Source of the DNA: Roseiarcus sp963758335
GTDB taxonomy: Bacteria; Pseudomonadota; Alphaproteobacteria; Rhizobiales; Beijerinckiaceae
Reading direction: 5' to 3'
NCBI GenBank assembly: GCA_963758335.1
Contig: CAVWVF010000007.1
Coordinates: 310,001 to 374,000, forward strand
Length of the DNA stretch: 64,000 nt
The position numbers and the translations under genes are program-made. This document shows, one piece after another, positions 28,323-38,585 of this stretch (position 1 is its first letter; every line of letters begins with the position of its first letter). The notes under the pieces are model-generated. The model was given only the letters and a program-made list of their open reading frames with translations, ran no database searches and was not told the DNA's origin.

Positions 28323-29390
28323 TCCATCGGCCTTTAACTAGTACAGCGATTCCTTGAAACTGCACGGGCCTTTGAACCACGAAAGCCGGAGTTCCATGCG
28401 CCGCATACGATTCAAATTTCGGAAACGCTGAACTAGTATCGTCGATATAACCACATTCATACTCACTTTATGTGGCACCCCAATCGAGACGCGCCATGGA
28501 GGACCATACCGCGCTTTCAATTGCGCTGCGGTGTGGGCCGCTTCCCGAACCGGAGCCGGCAGGAGGAAACTGTCAGCCCCTTGATCTAAACTGAGCATCT
28601 ACGCAAAACAGCGGCAAAGTCGCATCCGAAGATTTTTGCACCAGGATCCGCCATCAACGGAATCAATGGGTTACGCGGTGCAGAAATGCAGAAATCAGGT
28701 GCAAAAGCGGTCCGCTTCCCGCCTTCTGCGACATTCCGGCTCGAGTACGGGCCCACGCCTCGATCCCGCCGCCCTCGAACACCCTGCCGAGGCCGTCGAC
28801 CAGACGGTCGTCGGAGATCGGGAATAGGCCCGAATGGGGTCCAAACAGGTCTAAAAGCGAATGAAGGTCGCTTGACAACGACGTCGCGCCTCCAGAAGCC
28901 ATTCGGAGATCCGCCGCTCGATTTCTGTTCTCAAGAAACAACTGGTATGGCCGGTTTTGGTCTGATTCGCGTCCGAAAGGCCCGTTTCGTAGCCTCAGGC
29001 GGACGCGCATGTCCTCCTCGCCGTTTCCCTGTTCCCGCACTCCCGTCCCTGTTCCTTCCCTGATCAGGGCGAATTTCTTCCCTGTTATCTCCACAGTGTT
29101 GTAGCTATTCATGTCAGAAACGTCGTTCAAGCCTATGGAATAGAAATTCTTTTTATCGTCATCGCCGCTGCCGCAAGCGTGCGGCTCCCTGTTTTTTTCT
29201 CCGAAAACAGGGCAAAACAGGGAAAAATCGCCCCGATCGGGGCCGCCTCCGCCGCCGGAACAGACGCTGGGGCGGCCGAGACAGGGCGAAAGAGGAGCGC
29301 CTTGCGAGCTTGCCCAGTTTCGGATTCGCCGTCAGACTTTTCGGTGAGCAGAAAAGAGCGCGCCGCCTCACTGGCGGCGTCGACTCAGTG
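28323..29390. other. About 1.07 kb without a recognisable gene; dispersed repeats
   Basis: No convincing coding sequence. It contains two copies of a short dispersed repeat (28337-28357 and about 28409-28436, related to copies near 48760-48780 and 46315-46342). From about 29015 to 29240 there is a cluster of CCCTGTT and AACAGGGAA words, as also found at 51070-51260. Confidence 0.5.
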
Positions 29391-30842
29391 ATGACGGCCC
29401 CGCTCACGCAGGCGCAACGCCCTTTCGACGATCAGGAGTGGCGCAGGCCGGGCGCAGCAACGCTCCTCACGCCGCCCGCGACAAGGCCCGGCCCGTGTTC
29501 ACGCAAGGGTCGCTGATGCGCCATGTCGCGGTGATGACCGCGACCGGGGCGATCGGGCTGATGGCGGTGTTCGCCGTCGATCTTCTGTCGCTCTACTGGG
29601 TCTCGCGGCTCGGCGACCAGGCCTTCAAGGCCGCCGTCGGATATGTGGGCCTGACGACGTTTTTCGTCATGTCGATCAACATCGACCTCACGATCGCGGC
29701 TTCCGCCACCGTGTCGCGGGCGCTCGGCGCGGGCGACCGCCCGCCTCGGCGCTGACCATCACGACCACATCATCTCCGCGGCGGTGACGGCGCTGATGTT
29801 CGTCTTTCGCGACTGGGGGCTCATGAGTTTCCTGCACGCGAGCGGCGAGCCCTTGCGGGTCGCCTCGAATTTCATCGCCATCAGCATTCCCGCGAACGTG
29901 CCGCTGGCGCTGGGCATGACGATGGCCGGGGTGTTGCGCGCGGTCGGCGACGCGCGGCGGGCGATGTACGTCACGCTGTCGGCCGCGATCGCCACCACCT
30001 TTCTCGATCCCACCCTCATCTTCGGCCTCGGGCTCGGGGTCTATGGCGCCGCCTGGGCGACTGTCGCCTCGCGCTTGGTCCTGCTTGCGGTCGGCTGGCG
30101 CGGCGCGATCGGCGTGCATGACCTTGTCGCCCGTCCGAACCTCGAGGCGGCGCGCGGCGATTTCGGCCCGATCATGGCGATCGGCTTTCCGGCGATCATG
30201 GCCAATATGGCCACCCCCATCGGCTCGGCCTACGCGTTGCGCGTCTTCTCCGACCTCGGCGAGCCGCCGATTGCGGCGACCGCCATCATCGACCGGGTGA
30301 CGCCGGTGGCCTTCGGCGTCATATTCGCGCTCACCGGCTCCATCGGTCCGATCATCGGACAGAATTTCGGCGCAAAGCGCATGGGCCGGGTGCGCCGCGC
30401 GCTGACCAACTCCTTCTTGCTCTCGATCGGCTACGTCCTTATCGCGTGGGGCGCTCTCGTGGTCGCGGCGCCGGCGCTCGTCTCAGCCTTCGAGGCGAAG
30501 GGCGAGAGCGCCGAATATGTGACGTTCTTCTGCCAGTTCGGCGTCAGCATGTGGCTGTTCCTGGCGTGCCTCTTCGTCGCCAACACGGCTTTCAACAACC
30601 TCGGCTTTCCGATCCTGGCGATGGCGTTCAACTGGGGCCGGGCGACGTTTGGGACGATTCCGTTCGTGACCTTCGGCGCGCGCTATGCTGGAGTGAGGGG
30701 CGGCATGATGGGCGTCGCGCTCGGCTGCGCCCTGTTCGGCCTCGTCGCGGTCGCGGCCGCCTACGCGACGACCACGAGCCTGTCGAAGCGGGTGCAGGCG
30801 GGGCCATCGTCCCTCGGCCGCGGCGAATGGGGCGGAAGGTAA
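29391..30842 (+). pseudogene. MATE-family efflux protein, frameshifted
   Basis: Two frames together cover most of a MATE (NorM-like) exporter. The first, to about 29755, holds FTQGSLMRHVAVMTATGAIG and SRALGAGDR. The second holds SIPANVPLALGMTMAGVLRAVGD, GFPAIMANMATPIGSAYALRV and GSIGPIIGQNFGAKR. Around 29750 the frame changes and a short segment looks missing; another break lies between the ATG at 29391 and about 29440. Intact members have twelve helices and extrude cations or drugs using ion gradients. Confidence 0.8.
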
Positions 30843-30924
30843 GCCCCTCATTTGCATTGTCGCGCCCGCCCGCCTATCTAGCCGCCATTCGCCGGCTCGC
30901 CGGCCGAAAGGGACGCCAGGCTTT

Positions 30925-32295
30925 ATGGCTCGCGACGTCGTCGACGGTGCAATGATCGAATCGCGCGACGCGCTGGCAGCCTGGTTCGAGGCAGGGTGCA
31001 AGCCGTCCGGCCCCTTTCGGGTCGGCACGGAGCACGAAAAGATCCTGTTTTACCGCGCCGGTCTCACGCCCGTCCCTTACGCGGGCGAAAGGGGCATCGG
31101 CGCGCTGCTCGGGAGATTGAACGCGCGGCTCGGCTGGGAGCGCATCGAGGACGCCGGCCATCTGATCGGCCTCTACGACGGCGAGAGCGGCGCGGCCATT
31201 TCGCTCGAGCCGGGCGGACAGTTCGAGCTGTCGGGCGCCCCGCTCGACACGGCGCACGAGTCGGCCGCCGAGCTCGAGCGCCATATCAAAGTCTGCAAGT
31301 CGGTCGCCGAGCCGTTCGGGATCTCCGCGCTCTCGCTCGGAATGAGCCCGAAGTGGACGCGGGCCGAGACCCCGGTCATGCCGAAAGGCCGCTACGACAT
31401 CATGAAGCGCTACATGCCGAGGGTCGGGACGCTCGGCCTCGACATGATGTTCCGCACCTCGACCGTTCAGGCCAACCTCGACTACCGCGACGAGAAGGAC
31501 ATGGTGGCCAAGCTCCGGGTAGGCCTTGCGCTGCAGCCGGCGATCACCGCGCTGTTCGCCAATTCGCCCTTCACCGACGGCAAGCCGAACGGCTTCCTTT
31601 CCATGCGCTCGGAGATCTGGCGCCACACCGATCCGGACCGCACCGGCATGCTGCCGTTCGCCTTCGAGCCGGGCATGGGGTTCGAGCGCTATGTCGACTA
31701 CGCGCTCGACGTGCCGCTCTATTTCGTCAAGCGCGGCTCGACCTATATCGACGTCGCCGGCGCGAGCTTCCGCGACCTCATCGCGGGCAAGCTCGCCGCG
31801 GCGCCGGGCGAGCGCGCGACGATGGCCGATTGGGTGAACCATCTGACGACGATCTTTCCCGAGGTGCGGCTCAAGCGCTTTCTCGAGATGCGCGGGGCCG
31901 ACGTCGGGCCGCTCGACCGGATTGTCGCGATGTCGGCCCTGATGGCCGGCCTCTACTACGATTCTGACGCGCTCTCGGCGGCCCAGGATCTCATCAGCGG
32001 CTGGAGCGCCGAGGACCGGCAGAGGCTCCGCGACGAGGCCCCGCGCGTCGGGCTCGCGGCCAAGGTTCGCGGCCGCGACCTGCGTTCGGTCGCGCTCGAC
32101 ATGCTGGCGATTTCGAAGGGCGGCCTCAGGCGTCGCGCCCGGCTGAACGAAAGGGGCGAGGACGAGACCGTCTGGCTGCGCCCGCTCGTGGCGATCGCCG
32201 AAAGCGGCCGCTCCCCGGCGCACGAGTGGATCGACCGTTACCAAGGCCCGTGGGGTCGCTCGGTCGATCCGGCCTTTTGGGAAGCGGTGTTCTAG
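30925..32295 (+). CDS. gshA: Glutamate-cysteine ligase
   Basis: 456 aa of the GCS2 family used by alphaproteobacteria and plants. The first residues give PSGPFRVGTEHEKILFYRAG (substrate and metal binding), followed by GAAISLEPGGQFELSGAPLD and MPKGRYDIMKRYMP. It joins glutamate and cysteine in an ATP-dependent step, the first reaction of glutathione synthesis, in the cytosol. Length is usual and the frame is intact. It follows the MATE pseudogene by 82 bp. One of the few undamaged metabolic genes here. Confidence 0.95.
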   Translation: MARDVVDGAMIESRDALAAWFEAGCKPSGPFRVGTEHEKILFYRAGLTPVPYAGERGIGALLGRLNARLGWERIEDAGHLIGLYDGESGAAISLEPGGQFELSGAPLDTAHESAAELERHIKVCKSVAEPFGISALSLGMSPKWTRAETPVMPKGRYDIMKRYMPRVGTLGLDMMFRTSTVQANLDYRDEKDMVAKLRVGLALQPAITALFANSPFTDGKPNGFLSMRSEIWRHTDPDRTGMLPFAFEPGMGFERYVDYALDVPLYFVKRGSTYIDVAGASFRDLIAGKLAAAPGERATMADWVNHLTTIFPEVRLKRFLEMRGADVGPLDRIVAMSALMAGLYYDSDALSAAQDLISGWSAEDRQRLRDEAPRVGLAAKVRGRDLRSVALDMLAISKGGLRRRARLNERGEDETVWLRPLVAIAESGRSPAHEWIDRYQGPWGRSVDPAFWEAVF

Positions 32296-32383
32296 CCCGA
32301 TCCGCCTGCCGGCGGCCTCACGGTCCGCGAGGGCGCGGAACTGTCCGCGCGCGGGCGATTTCAAAGGCTTGGGCGCCTTTTTC

Positions 32384-34156
32384 GTAATCGGGGCAAATTT
32401 CCGGGCGGAAGGGGGGAGTCAAGCGTCGGAAAGTATGATTTAAGCTGGGGATGTCCGTTGATTCGGGTGATCCGCTTGAGCGCATGACGCCGGCCGAGCT
32501 CATCGGCCTGGTTCGCACTTTGATTGGCGAAGTGACCCGCTTTCAGGCGGAGTACGAGAAGGTGAGCGGGGCGTTGGCCAAGCTGAGGGTCGAGCATCAG
32601 GCGGTCAAGGACGAACTGGCGCGATTGAAGAAACTGCCGCCGCGGCCGCCGCAGAAACCCTCGGGGATGGACAAGGCGACGGACCGACCGGATTCGCAAG
32701 CGAACGCGCCCAAGGGCGGGCGGTCGACGCAGCGGCGCGGCAGCAACCTGGACAAGCTGACGGTCACGCAAACCATCGAGGTGAAGGTCGACGCGCCAGC
32801 GGGTTCCCGCCACAAGGGCTACGAAGAGATCGTCGTTCAGGACTTGGTTCTGAATCCTTTGGTGACCCGCTATCGGCGCGAGCGCTGGCAAACGCCGGAT
32901 GGGAAGACTCTGATCGCGCCGCTCGATCCCGGGATCGTCGGTGGCTATGGCCCGCATCTTCAGCGCCTGATCTTGATGCTGCACTTTCAGGGACAGATGA
33001 CCTGCGAGCGGATTCTGGCGCTGCTGAACGGCGTCGGCGTGGTGATTTCGAAACGCCAGGTGGTGCGCCTGCTGGCCGCCAGGCTCGAGACGTTCCGCGC
33101 TGAGGACGCCGAGGTGCTGAAGACCGGATTGAGCAGCGCTTCCTTCGTCACGGTCGACGACACCGGCGCCCGCCATCGAGGCAAGAGCGGCGTGACGACC
33201 CAGATCGGTTCCGACAGCTTCACCACGTTTCGAACCGGCCCGAGCAAGTCCCGCCTGGCGTTCCTGCGCAATCTCCTGGGCGGCGCGGCCTCTTACGTGG
33301 TCAACGAGGCGGCGCTCGTCTACATGCGGGCTTGCAATCTGAGCCTCAGCCTCATCGACACGCTCGCGGGCCATCCGACGCGGCTTTTTGCGTCTCACGA
33401 AGACTGGACGAGCCATCTGAACGCGCTCGGATTCGCCGATCTCAGGATCACCCCCGATCCGGTGCGGGTCGCCAGCGAGGGTGCTCTGTGGGGCGCCGTT
33501 CGCGAGCAAGGCCTGCTCGGCCAAGCCATCGTCGTGTCAGACGGCGCCGGCCAGTTCCGCGTCGGCGAACACGCCTTGTGCTGGGTGCACGCCGAACGCC
33601 TGGTCCACAAGCTCATCCCCGCCAACGACAAGCAGCGCAACGCGATCGAGGTCGCACGGCGCATGATCTGGTGGTTCTATCGCGCCTTTAAAAGAATACA
33701 AGCTCGCCCCGAGCCTCGAGAAGGCCGAGCGTTTGCGGGCGCAGTTCGACCGCATCTTCAACCGCTCCAGAACCGGCTACGCCACCCTCGACAGCCTGCT
33801 CAGGCGCCTCTTTCGCCTCAAGGACGATCTCTTGCGCGTCCTCGACCATCCCCATATTCCGCTGCACACCAACGCCTCGGAAAACGACATCCGCGTCTTC
33901 GTCACCAAGCGCAAAATCTCCGGCGGGACCCTCAGCGACAGAGGCCGCGACGCCCGCGACGTCATGCTCGGGCTCGCCAAGACCTGCAGGAAGCTCAAAA
34001 TCCCCTTCTTCGACTATCTCGGCGCTCGCCTCGCCATTCCAGGCCCCGAAATCCCCGATCTCGCGCGGTTCCCACGCTTATGAAAGGGACAGAAAAAGGG
34101 TAACCGGGGCGAATTTCCGGGCGGCGTTAGCTTGGGGCGGGCCTGACGAGAGTTGC
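32384..34156 (+). mobile_element. IS66-like insertion sequence, copy 2, rearranged right end
   Basis: The left boundary is the GTAATCGGGGCAAATTTCC end. The body matches the other copies until about 34064, where it stops short of its terminus. After 35 unrelated bases comes a 57-bp terminal fragment (34100-34156) in the opposite orientation to that expected. The element has therefore lost its normal right end. Confidence 0.85.
32451..34083 (+). pseudogene. IS66-type transposase, copy 2
   Basis: Same protein as at 46801-48438, starting MSVDSGDPLERMTPAELIGL. An extra T near 33688 (CCTTTAAAA for CCTTAAAA) shifts the frame before the C-terminal third, which continues at 33733 with HTNASENDIR and ends prematurely at the rearranged terminus (DLARFPRL). 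Catalytic residues are split between frames. Confidence 0.88.
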
Positions 34157-34218
34157 GGCGGCCCACCGACCTGAGTTGTATTATCAATCTTATTCATTAT
34201 ATCAAATAGATACATTTG

Positions 34219-35353
34219 CTAAATATGATTTTGGATGAGCGTGTTCGCTGGCCGAGATTCCACGGAACGGCCGCCAGCGAGGAACACGCCGAAGATCACC
34301 AGATGGACCGCGCCCTACAGGATCGTGGCCCGGCCCGTCGCCAGGGTCAGCGAGCTGACGAACAGGGTGAGCAGGAGGAGCGCCATGCCTTCGGCGTCGA
34401 GGCCGAGCGTCAGCTCGCGGCCGAGATAGAGGGAGAGGCCGCCGACCGCCGGAATGGTCAGGCCGATGGTGGCGAGCGCCGAGCCGAGCGCCAGATTGAG
34501 GCTCGTCTGGACCCGATTGGCGTAGGCGGCTTTGACCGCCGCCACGCTCTCGGGCAGCAGGACGAGCGCGGCGATGACGACGCCGAGGAAGGAGCGCGGC
34601 AGACCGGCGGCGGGCGTGCTCGAGTGATTCCGACAGGGTCTCGGCCAAAAGCACCACCGCAAGCAGCGAAACGAGCAGCATGAACGCGCTCGCTGCGGTG
34701 GCCGCGGCGGAAGGCGGCGCAACCCCTCCGCCGTCGTCGCGCCCAGTTTCGAGAATGAAATAGTCGCGGTGGCGAACCGACTGAACGAACACGAACACGC
34801 CGTAGAGGATTGCCGACAGAGCGCCGATGAACACGAGCTGGGTCGGCGAATATTGGGGCCCGAGCTTGGCCAGGGTGAAATTCGGCAGAACGAGCGCCAG
34901 AACCGCGAGCGTCGCCAGGACGCTCAGCGCCGAGGACGTGCCTCTGACGCGAAACGCCTGTTCGTGATAGCGCACGCCGCCGACCATGAGGCAAAGGCCG
35001 ACGACGCCGTTCAGCACGATCGCGACGGCGGAGAAGACCGTGTCCCGGGCGAGGGAATTCTCGACCGCCCCGCCCGACAGCATGGCGGCGACGATCAGCG
35101 AGGTTTCGATCACCGTGACGGCCAGCGCCAGCAGCACCGAGCCGAAAGGTTCGCCGACCTTGAGCGCGATCGTTTCCGCATGGTGCACGGCGGCGAACAC
35201 CGAGCCGAGCAGCAGCACGGCGGAGAGGAGCGCGACCCAGCCGTTTTCCGCATGCAGCAAGCCGGCGTGCTCGAGGCCGAACAGAACGACGGCTGCGATC
35301 GACGCCGCCGAAATCAGCCATGCGCCGCCGTGATTCTCATGCGTCCCAGTCAT
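34219..35353 (-). pseudogene. chaA: Calcium/proton antiporter (ChaA-like), broken
   Basis: CaCA-superfamily cation exchanger: helices with ALAVTVIETSLIVAAMLSGG (acidic first repeat motif), GVVGLCLMVGGVRYHEQAF and, in a second frame, VVIAALVLLPESVAAVKAAY (second repeat motif). A frameshift near 34625 separates the halves. Near the end an in-frame TAG at about 34318 interrupts ATIL-GAVHLVIFGVF, apparently a CAG-to-TAG change. The nonsense substitution supports true decay. Confidence 0.85.
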
Positions 35354-35526
35354 TGCGTAGGGCTTCCCCGAGATCGCGCCGGCCCCAAGCGAGCTTCAGC
35401 GATGATCATGACATTCGTTCGCGCGAGGCGCCCGGACGGGCGCCGCCCGTCGGGACGGGCCGAACAGAGGACCGCCTCGCCGATCGCCGAAGGCACTCGG
35501 GGCGCGGGACGAGGCGTCCTCGAGCG

Positions 35527-35769
35527 CTATTTGCCCACCTGCGCCTTGATCTTCTGGAGCGCCTGGGCGCAGCCGACGCTCATCTCCATCTTGTGCGCCT
35601 TGAGGCAGGCGATGATGCGTCCGCCGCCCGGCTCGACGCCCGGGCAGAGCCTCGCCATGTCGGACTTGCAGTAGGTCAGTGGATTGGCGGCCGCACAGAC
35701 ATTCGATCCCGGCGGCGCCAGCATCGCAAAGGCGAGAAGACCGGCCACAGCGAATTGTCGAGCAAGCAT
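35527..35769 (-). CDS. Small secreted cysteine-rich protein
   Basis: 80 aa starting MLARQFAVAGLLAFAMLAPP, a signal peptide. The mature part has YCKSDMARLCPGVEPGGGRI followed by IACLKAHKMEMSVGCAQAL, the C-x6-C-x12-C-x11-C pattern of the cysteine-rich GLG1/FGFR-like repeat common in periplasmic proteins of this order. An ATG four codons upstream is possible. Function unknown. Confidence 0.75.
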   Translation of the reverse strand: MLARQFAVAGLLAFAMLAPPGSNVCAAANPLTYCKSDMARLCPGVEPGGGRIIACLKAHKMEMSVGCAQALQKIKAQVGK

Positions 35770-35863
35770 GTCATTTCCCACTCAGGTCCCCGCGACGTCG
35801 GGATCCATCGGGGGAAGCTAGGGCTTCCGCCTCGTTGCGGTCAACCGCGAGCAGCGAGCCGGC

Positions 35864-36217
35864 CTAGCGCGCGGTCTCGTCGTGGCTCGCCTGCAGGAAG
35901 AAGAGGCCGCGGCTGAGCGCGTCGGCGGCGGCCTGGCCGGCGGCGTCGAGGCCGGCGACGAAGGGCGCCAGCGGCGGCCCGAAGGCCGCCGGGCGGCCGC
36001 CGAGCGTCTCGACGCCGGCCAATTCGGACGCCGCGGGGATGTGGCCGCGGATCCGTACGCAGCCCTGTTCTGCGTCGCCGCATTGTGCTTCGGGCGTCGC
36101 GCCGTCCGTCGAACGCGCGAGGCCGCCGGCCTCCGTAGGGCCGATCATAAAGACCGTCAGAAGAACCGGCAGCCGCGCAACCGCCCCCCTCGCCGACCGT
36201 TCGAACCTTCGCAGCAT
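35864..36217 (-). CDS. Exported hypothetical protein
   Basis: 117 aa starting MLRRFERSARGAVARLPVLL; the N-terminus LPVLLTVFMIGPTEAGG resembles a signal peptide. The mature part has CVRIRGHIPAASELAGVETL and ends GLFFLQASHDETAR. No family recognised. An ATG 14 codons further up is possible but would bury the signal sequence. Confidence 0.55.
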   Translation of the reverse strand: MLRRFERSARGAVARLPVLLTVFMIGPTEAGGLARSTDGATPEAQCGDAEQGCVRIRGHIPAASELAGVETLGGRPAAFGPPLAPFVAGLDAAGQAAADALSRGLFFLQASHDETAR

Positions 36218-36298
36218 TTGCGAGTCGCCTCGTCTCAAGCGGGGCCGGGATGGAACCACATCGTGGCAACAACATGGCCTCGCAGTGCGGCAAAAGCT

Positions 36299-37049
36299 CT
36301 ATTCATCGTTCTTCACCGGCCTCGTCCAATCTCCGAGCGTCGCCTGGACGAGCGCGAGCGCGGCCACCGCCGCGGTGTCGGCGCGCAGGACGCGGGGCCC
36401 GAGGCTCAGGCGCACAAGGCGCGGAACGGCGAGGATCGCCGCCCGCTCGCGCGCCTCGAAGCCCCCCTCGGGCCCGATCAGGAGGCCGACGCCGGCATGC
36501 GCCTTCGCCTCGCCGAGCGCGGCGAGCGGGTTCGCCTGCGGCGCGTCCTCGTCGCAGAAGACGAGCAGACGCTCGGCCGGCCATCGCGCCAGCGCCTTGT
36601 CCAGCGGCTCGAGCGGCAAAACCTCGGGCGCCCAGATCACTCCGCATTGCTCGCAGGCCTCGATCGCGTTGGCCGCGAGTCGCTCGAGGTTGAGCCGCGC
36701 GACCTGGGTGCGGCGCGTGACGACCGGCCTCAGGCGTTGCGCGCCCATCTCGACCGCCTTCTGCGCCAGATAGTCGAGCCTCGCGTGCTTCAGCGGCGCG
36801 AACAGGAAGTCGACGTCGGGCGGCCGCTCCTGCCGCCGGATTCGCCCGCCGACGGCGAGGGTGACGCTCTTGCGCGCGATCGCGGCGAGGGAAGCGGCCG
36901 TCGCGCCCGTTGAAAAGGAGCACGCGCGCGCCCGTGGCCAGACGCAGAACGTTGACGAGATAATTCGCATGCTCAGGCGACAGCGCGAGCGAAGCGCCCT
37001 CGACGAGCGGCGCGGACACGCAGAGTCGGGGGAATTCGGTGCGAGCCAT
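36299..37049 (-). pseudogene. rsmE: 16S rRNA m3U1498 methyltransferase, frameshifted
   Basis: The N-terminal PUA-like part (MARTEFPRLCVSAPLVEG, EHANYLVNVLRLATGARVLL) and the SPOUT domain (EMGAQRLRPVVTRRTQV, LLIGPEGGFEARE and LGPRVLRADTAAVAAL with the knot and SAM site) are both present. They are in different frames: one base seems to be missing near 36890 after FNGRDG. The enzyme normally methylates N3 of U1498 in 16S rRNA. It is highly conserved, so check first for a sequencing error. Confidence 0.87.
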
Positions 37050-37058
37050 GCGGTTCTC

Positions 37059-37358
37059 CCAACTCGGCAGTACGCGCTCGGCCCCGTCGAGCCCGCGAAC
37101 CCGTGGACGCTCGATCTCGACCTTGCCACCGTGAAAGCCGATCTTGCCCTTGGTCCGCCCCCTGCGGTGCGCCTGGCGTCGCTCACCCCGCTCGTGGCGC
37201 TCGCCACAGGCCGCTGTCGCATCCTGCTCCAGCATCTCGCTCAGCGTCTCGAGCCCGGCGGCAAGACAAAAGCGTTCAAAGCTCGCCGACATGCTCGCCA
37301 GCGCCTCGGCCTTCAACGCATAGGTGGGAATCGCGGTCGACGTGGTATGCTTCTTCAT
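37059..37358 (-). pseudogene. IS256-family transposase N-terminal fragment
   Basis: Starts MKKHTTSTAIPTYALKAEAL. The segment with GRTKGKIGFHGGKVEIERPR matches the N-terminal region of IS256/Mutator transposases. It stops resembling them after VLPSWE, a few codons before the rsmE start, and is in frame with rsmE. No catalytic domain remains. Confidence 0.8.
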
Positions 37359-37542
37359 GGCGTTGCTTTCCTTTCGTGGAATCAGCACCCCGAGCCTAAA
37401 GGCTCAAGGCGAGCAACGCCGCTCCTCCCTTTTCAACATTCCTCGGGACATCCCCCGAAGTCGCGCGACGAGTAACAAGCTATGGCCGCCCAGCGAACGT
37501 CGTCTCGACGGCGCGCGGGCGCCCCTTCCCGGAGACGAAGCG

Positions 37543-38247
37543 ATGTCCATGTGGGTGAAACTCGGCGTGGGGCTCGCCGCGCTGGCGGTTCTGGCGGCTC
37601 TGCCGCCCGACGCCTTCGCCGCCGATGGGGCGCATCCGACCGTGGTGGAATTGTTCCAGAGCCAGGGCTGCTCGTCCTGCCCGCCCGCCGAGGCCAATGT
37701 CGCGGCGATGAGCGATCGCGCCGACGTGCTCGCCCTCGCCTTCGAGGTCGACTATTGGGACCGGCTCGGCTGGAAGGACACGTTTTCCAAGGCCGCCTGG
37801 ACAGGGCGCCAATACGCATACGCTCACGCGATGGGGCGCGACGGCGTCTACACGCCGCAGGTCATCGTCAACGGCCGGGTCGAGGGCGATGGCCTCGAGC
37901 CGGGCGGGCTCGCCGAACTGATGCGCCGCGGCGAGCGCGGGGCCGGCGGCCCGGAAGTTCGTTTTGCCGGCGGCGCGGTTTCGGTCGGGGCGGGCTCGGC
38001 GCCGGCGGGCGGCGCCGACGTCTGGCTCGCCCGCTACATTCCGCGCACGGTCGATGTCGCGATCCCGCGCGGCGAAAACGACACCCTGCCGTACAAGGAC
38101 GTGGTGCGCGAGATGGTTCTCTTGGGCCGTTGGCTGGGGCAGGCCGAGAGTTTCCCGCTGCCTTCGGGGGGCGCGTCGGGCCTCGCCGAGGCGGTCCTCG
38201 TGCAGGCGGCCGGCGCCGGGCCGATCCTGGCGGCGGCGAAGCAGTGA
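37543..38247 (+). CDS. DUF1223 exported thioredoxin-like protein
   Basis: 234 aa; signal peptide MSMWVKLGVGLAALAVLAAL. The mature part has VVELFQSQGCSSCPPAEANV with the CSSCPPAE motif, then DYWDRLGWKDTFSKAAWTGR and GVYTPQVIVNGR, all typical of DUF1223 (thioredoxin-like fold, probably periplasmic). GGAGA lies 8 bases before the ATG. A decayed copy of its C-terminus is found at about 41380-41569. Confidence 0.9.
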   Translation: MSMWVKLGVGLAALAVLAALPPDAFAADGAHPTVVELFQSQGCSSCPPAEANVAAMSDRADVLALAFEVDYWDRLGWKDTFSKAAWTGRQYAYAHAMGRDGVYTPQVIVNGRVEGDGLEPGGLAELMRRGERGAGGPEVRFAGGAVSVGAGSAPAGGADVWLARYIPRTVDVAIPRGENDTLPYKDVVREMVLLGRWLGQAESFPLPSGGASGLAEAVLVQAAGAGPILAAAKQ

Positions 38248-38389
38248 TGGGTCTTTGCGGCTTGCTGCTGGCGCTCGCGGAAGCATTGCGGTAACTACCG
38301 GCTCCTTGACCTCTGCCGATCGGTGTTGACCGGGGACGCGCTCCGCCCTCGCTCGGGATTGCCGAAGGCATGCCGGGCGATTGTTCGTT

Positions 38390-38480
38390 CTGACGGCAGG
38401 AGACGCCGGATTCGGTTGGACCAACGGCGTGGTCGCGAAGGTGATGGCCGAGCACCCTGACTCGAGTTTCAAGCGTTGAT
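38390..38480 (+). pseudogene. Trehalase C-terminal relic
   Basis: DAGFGWTNGVVAKVMAEHPD is a near match to QAGFGWTNGVLEKLMAEYPD at the end of the trehalase at 39817-41307. Nothing else of the enzyme remains here. It lies just after DUF1223, mirroring the DUF1223 relic after the intact trehalase. Confidence 0.7.
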
Positions 38481-38585
38481 GGGAGGAGGCCGTCTCGCTC
38501 CGATTGCAGGGAGGCTAGCGTTGTCGCGAGCTGGCTGGATGGAAGCGGCCACGCCCGATCGGCCCGCGCCGCGGAGCGGCCGGCG

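Noticed and set aside
31000..32364. Large frames on both strands overlapping gshA
   Set aside because: GC-skewed shadow frames of an intact, recognised gene.
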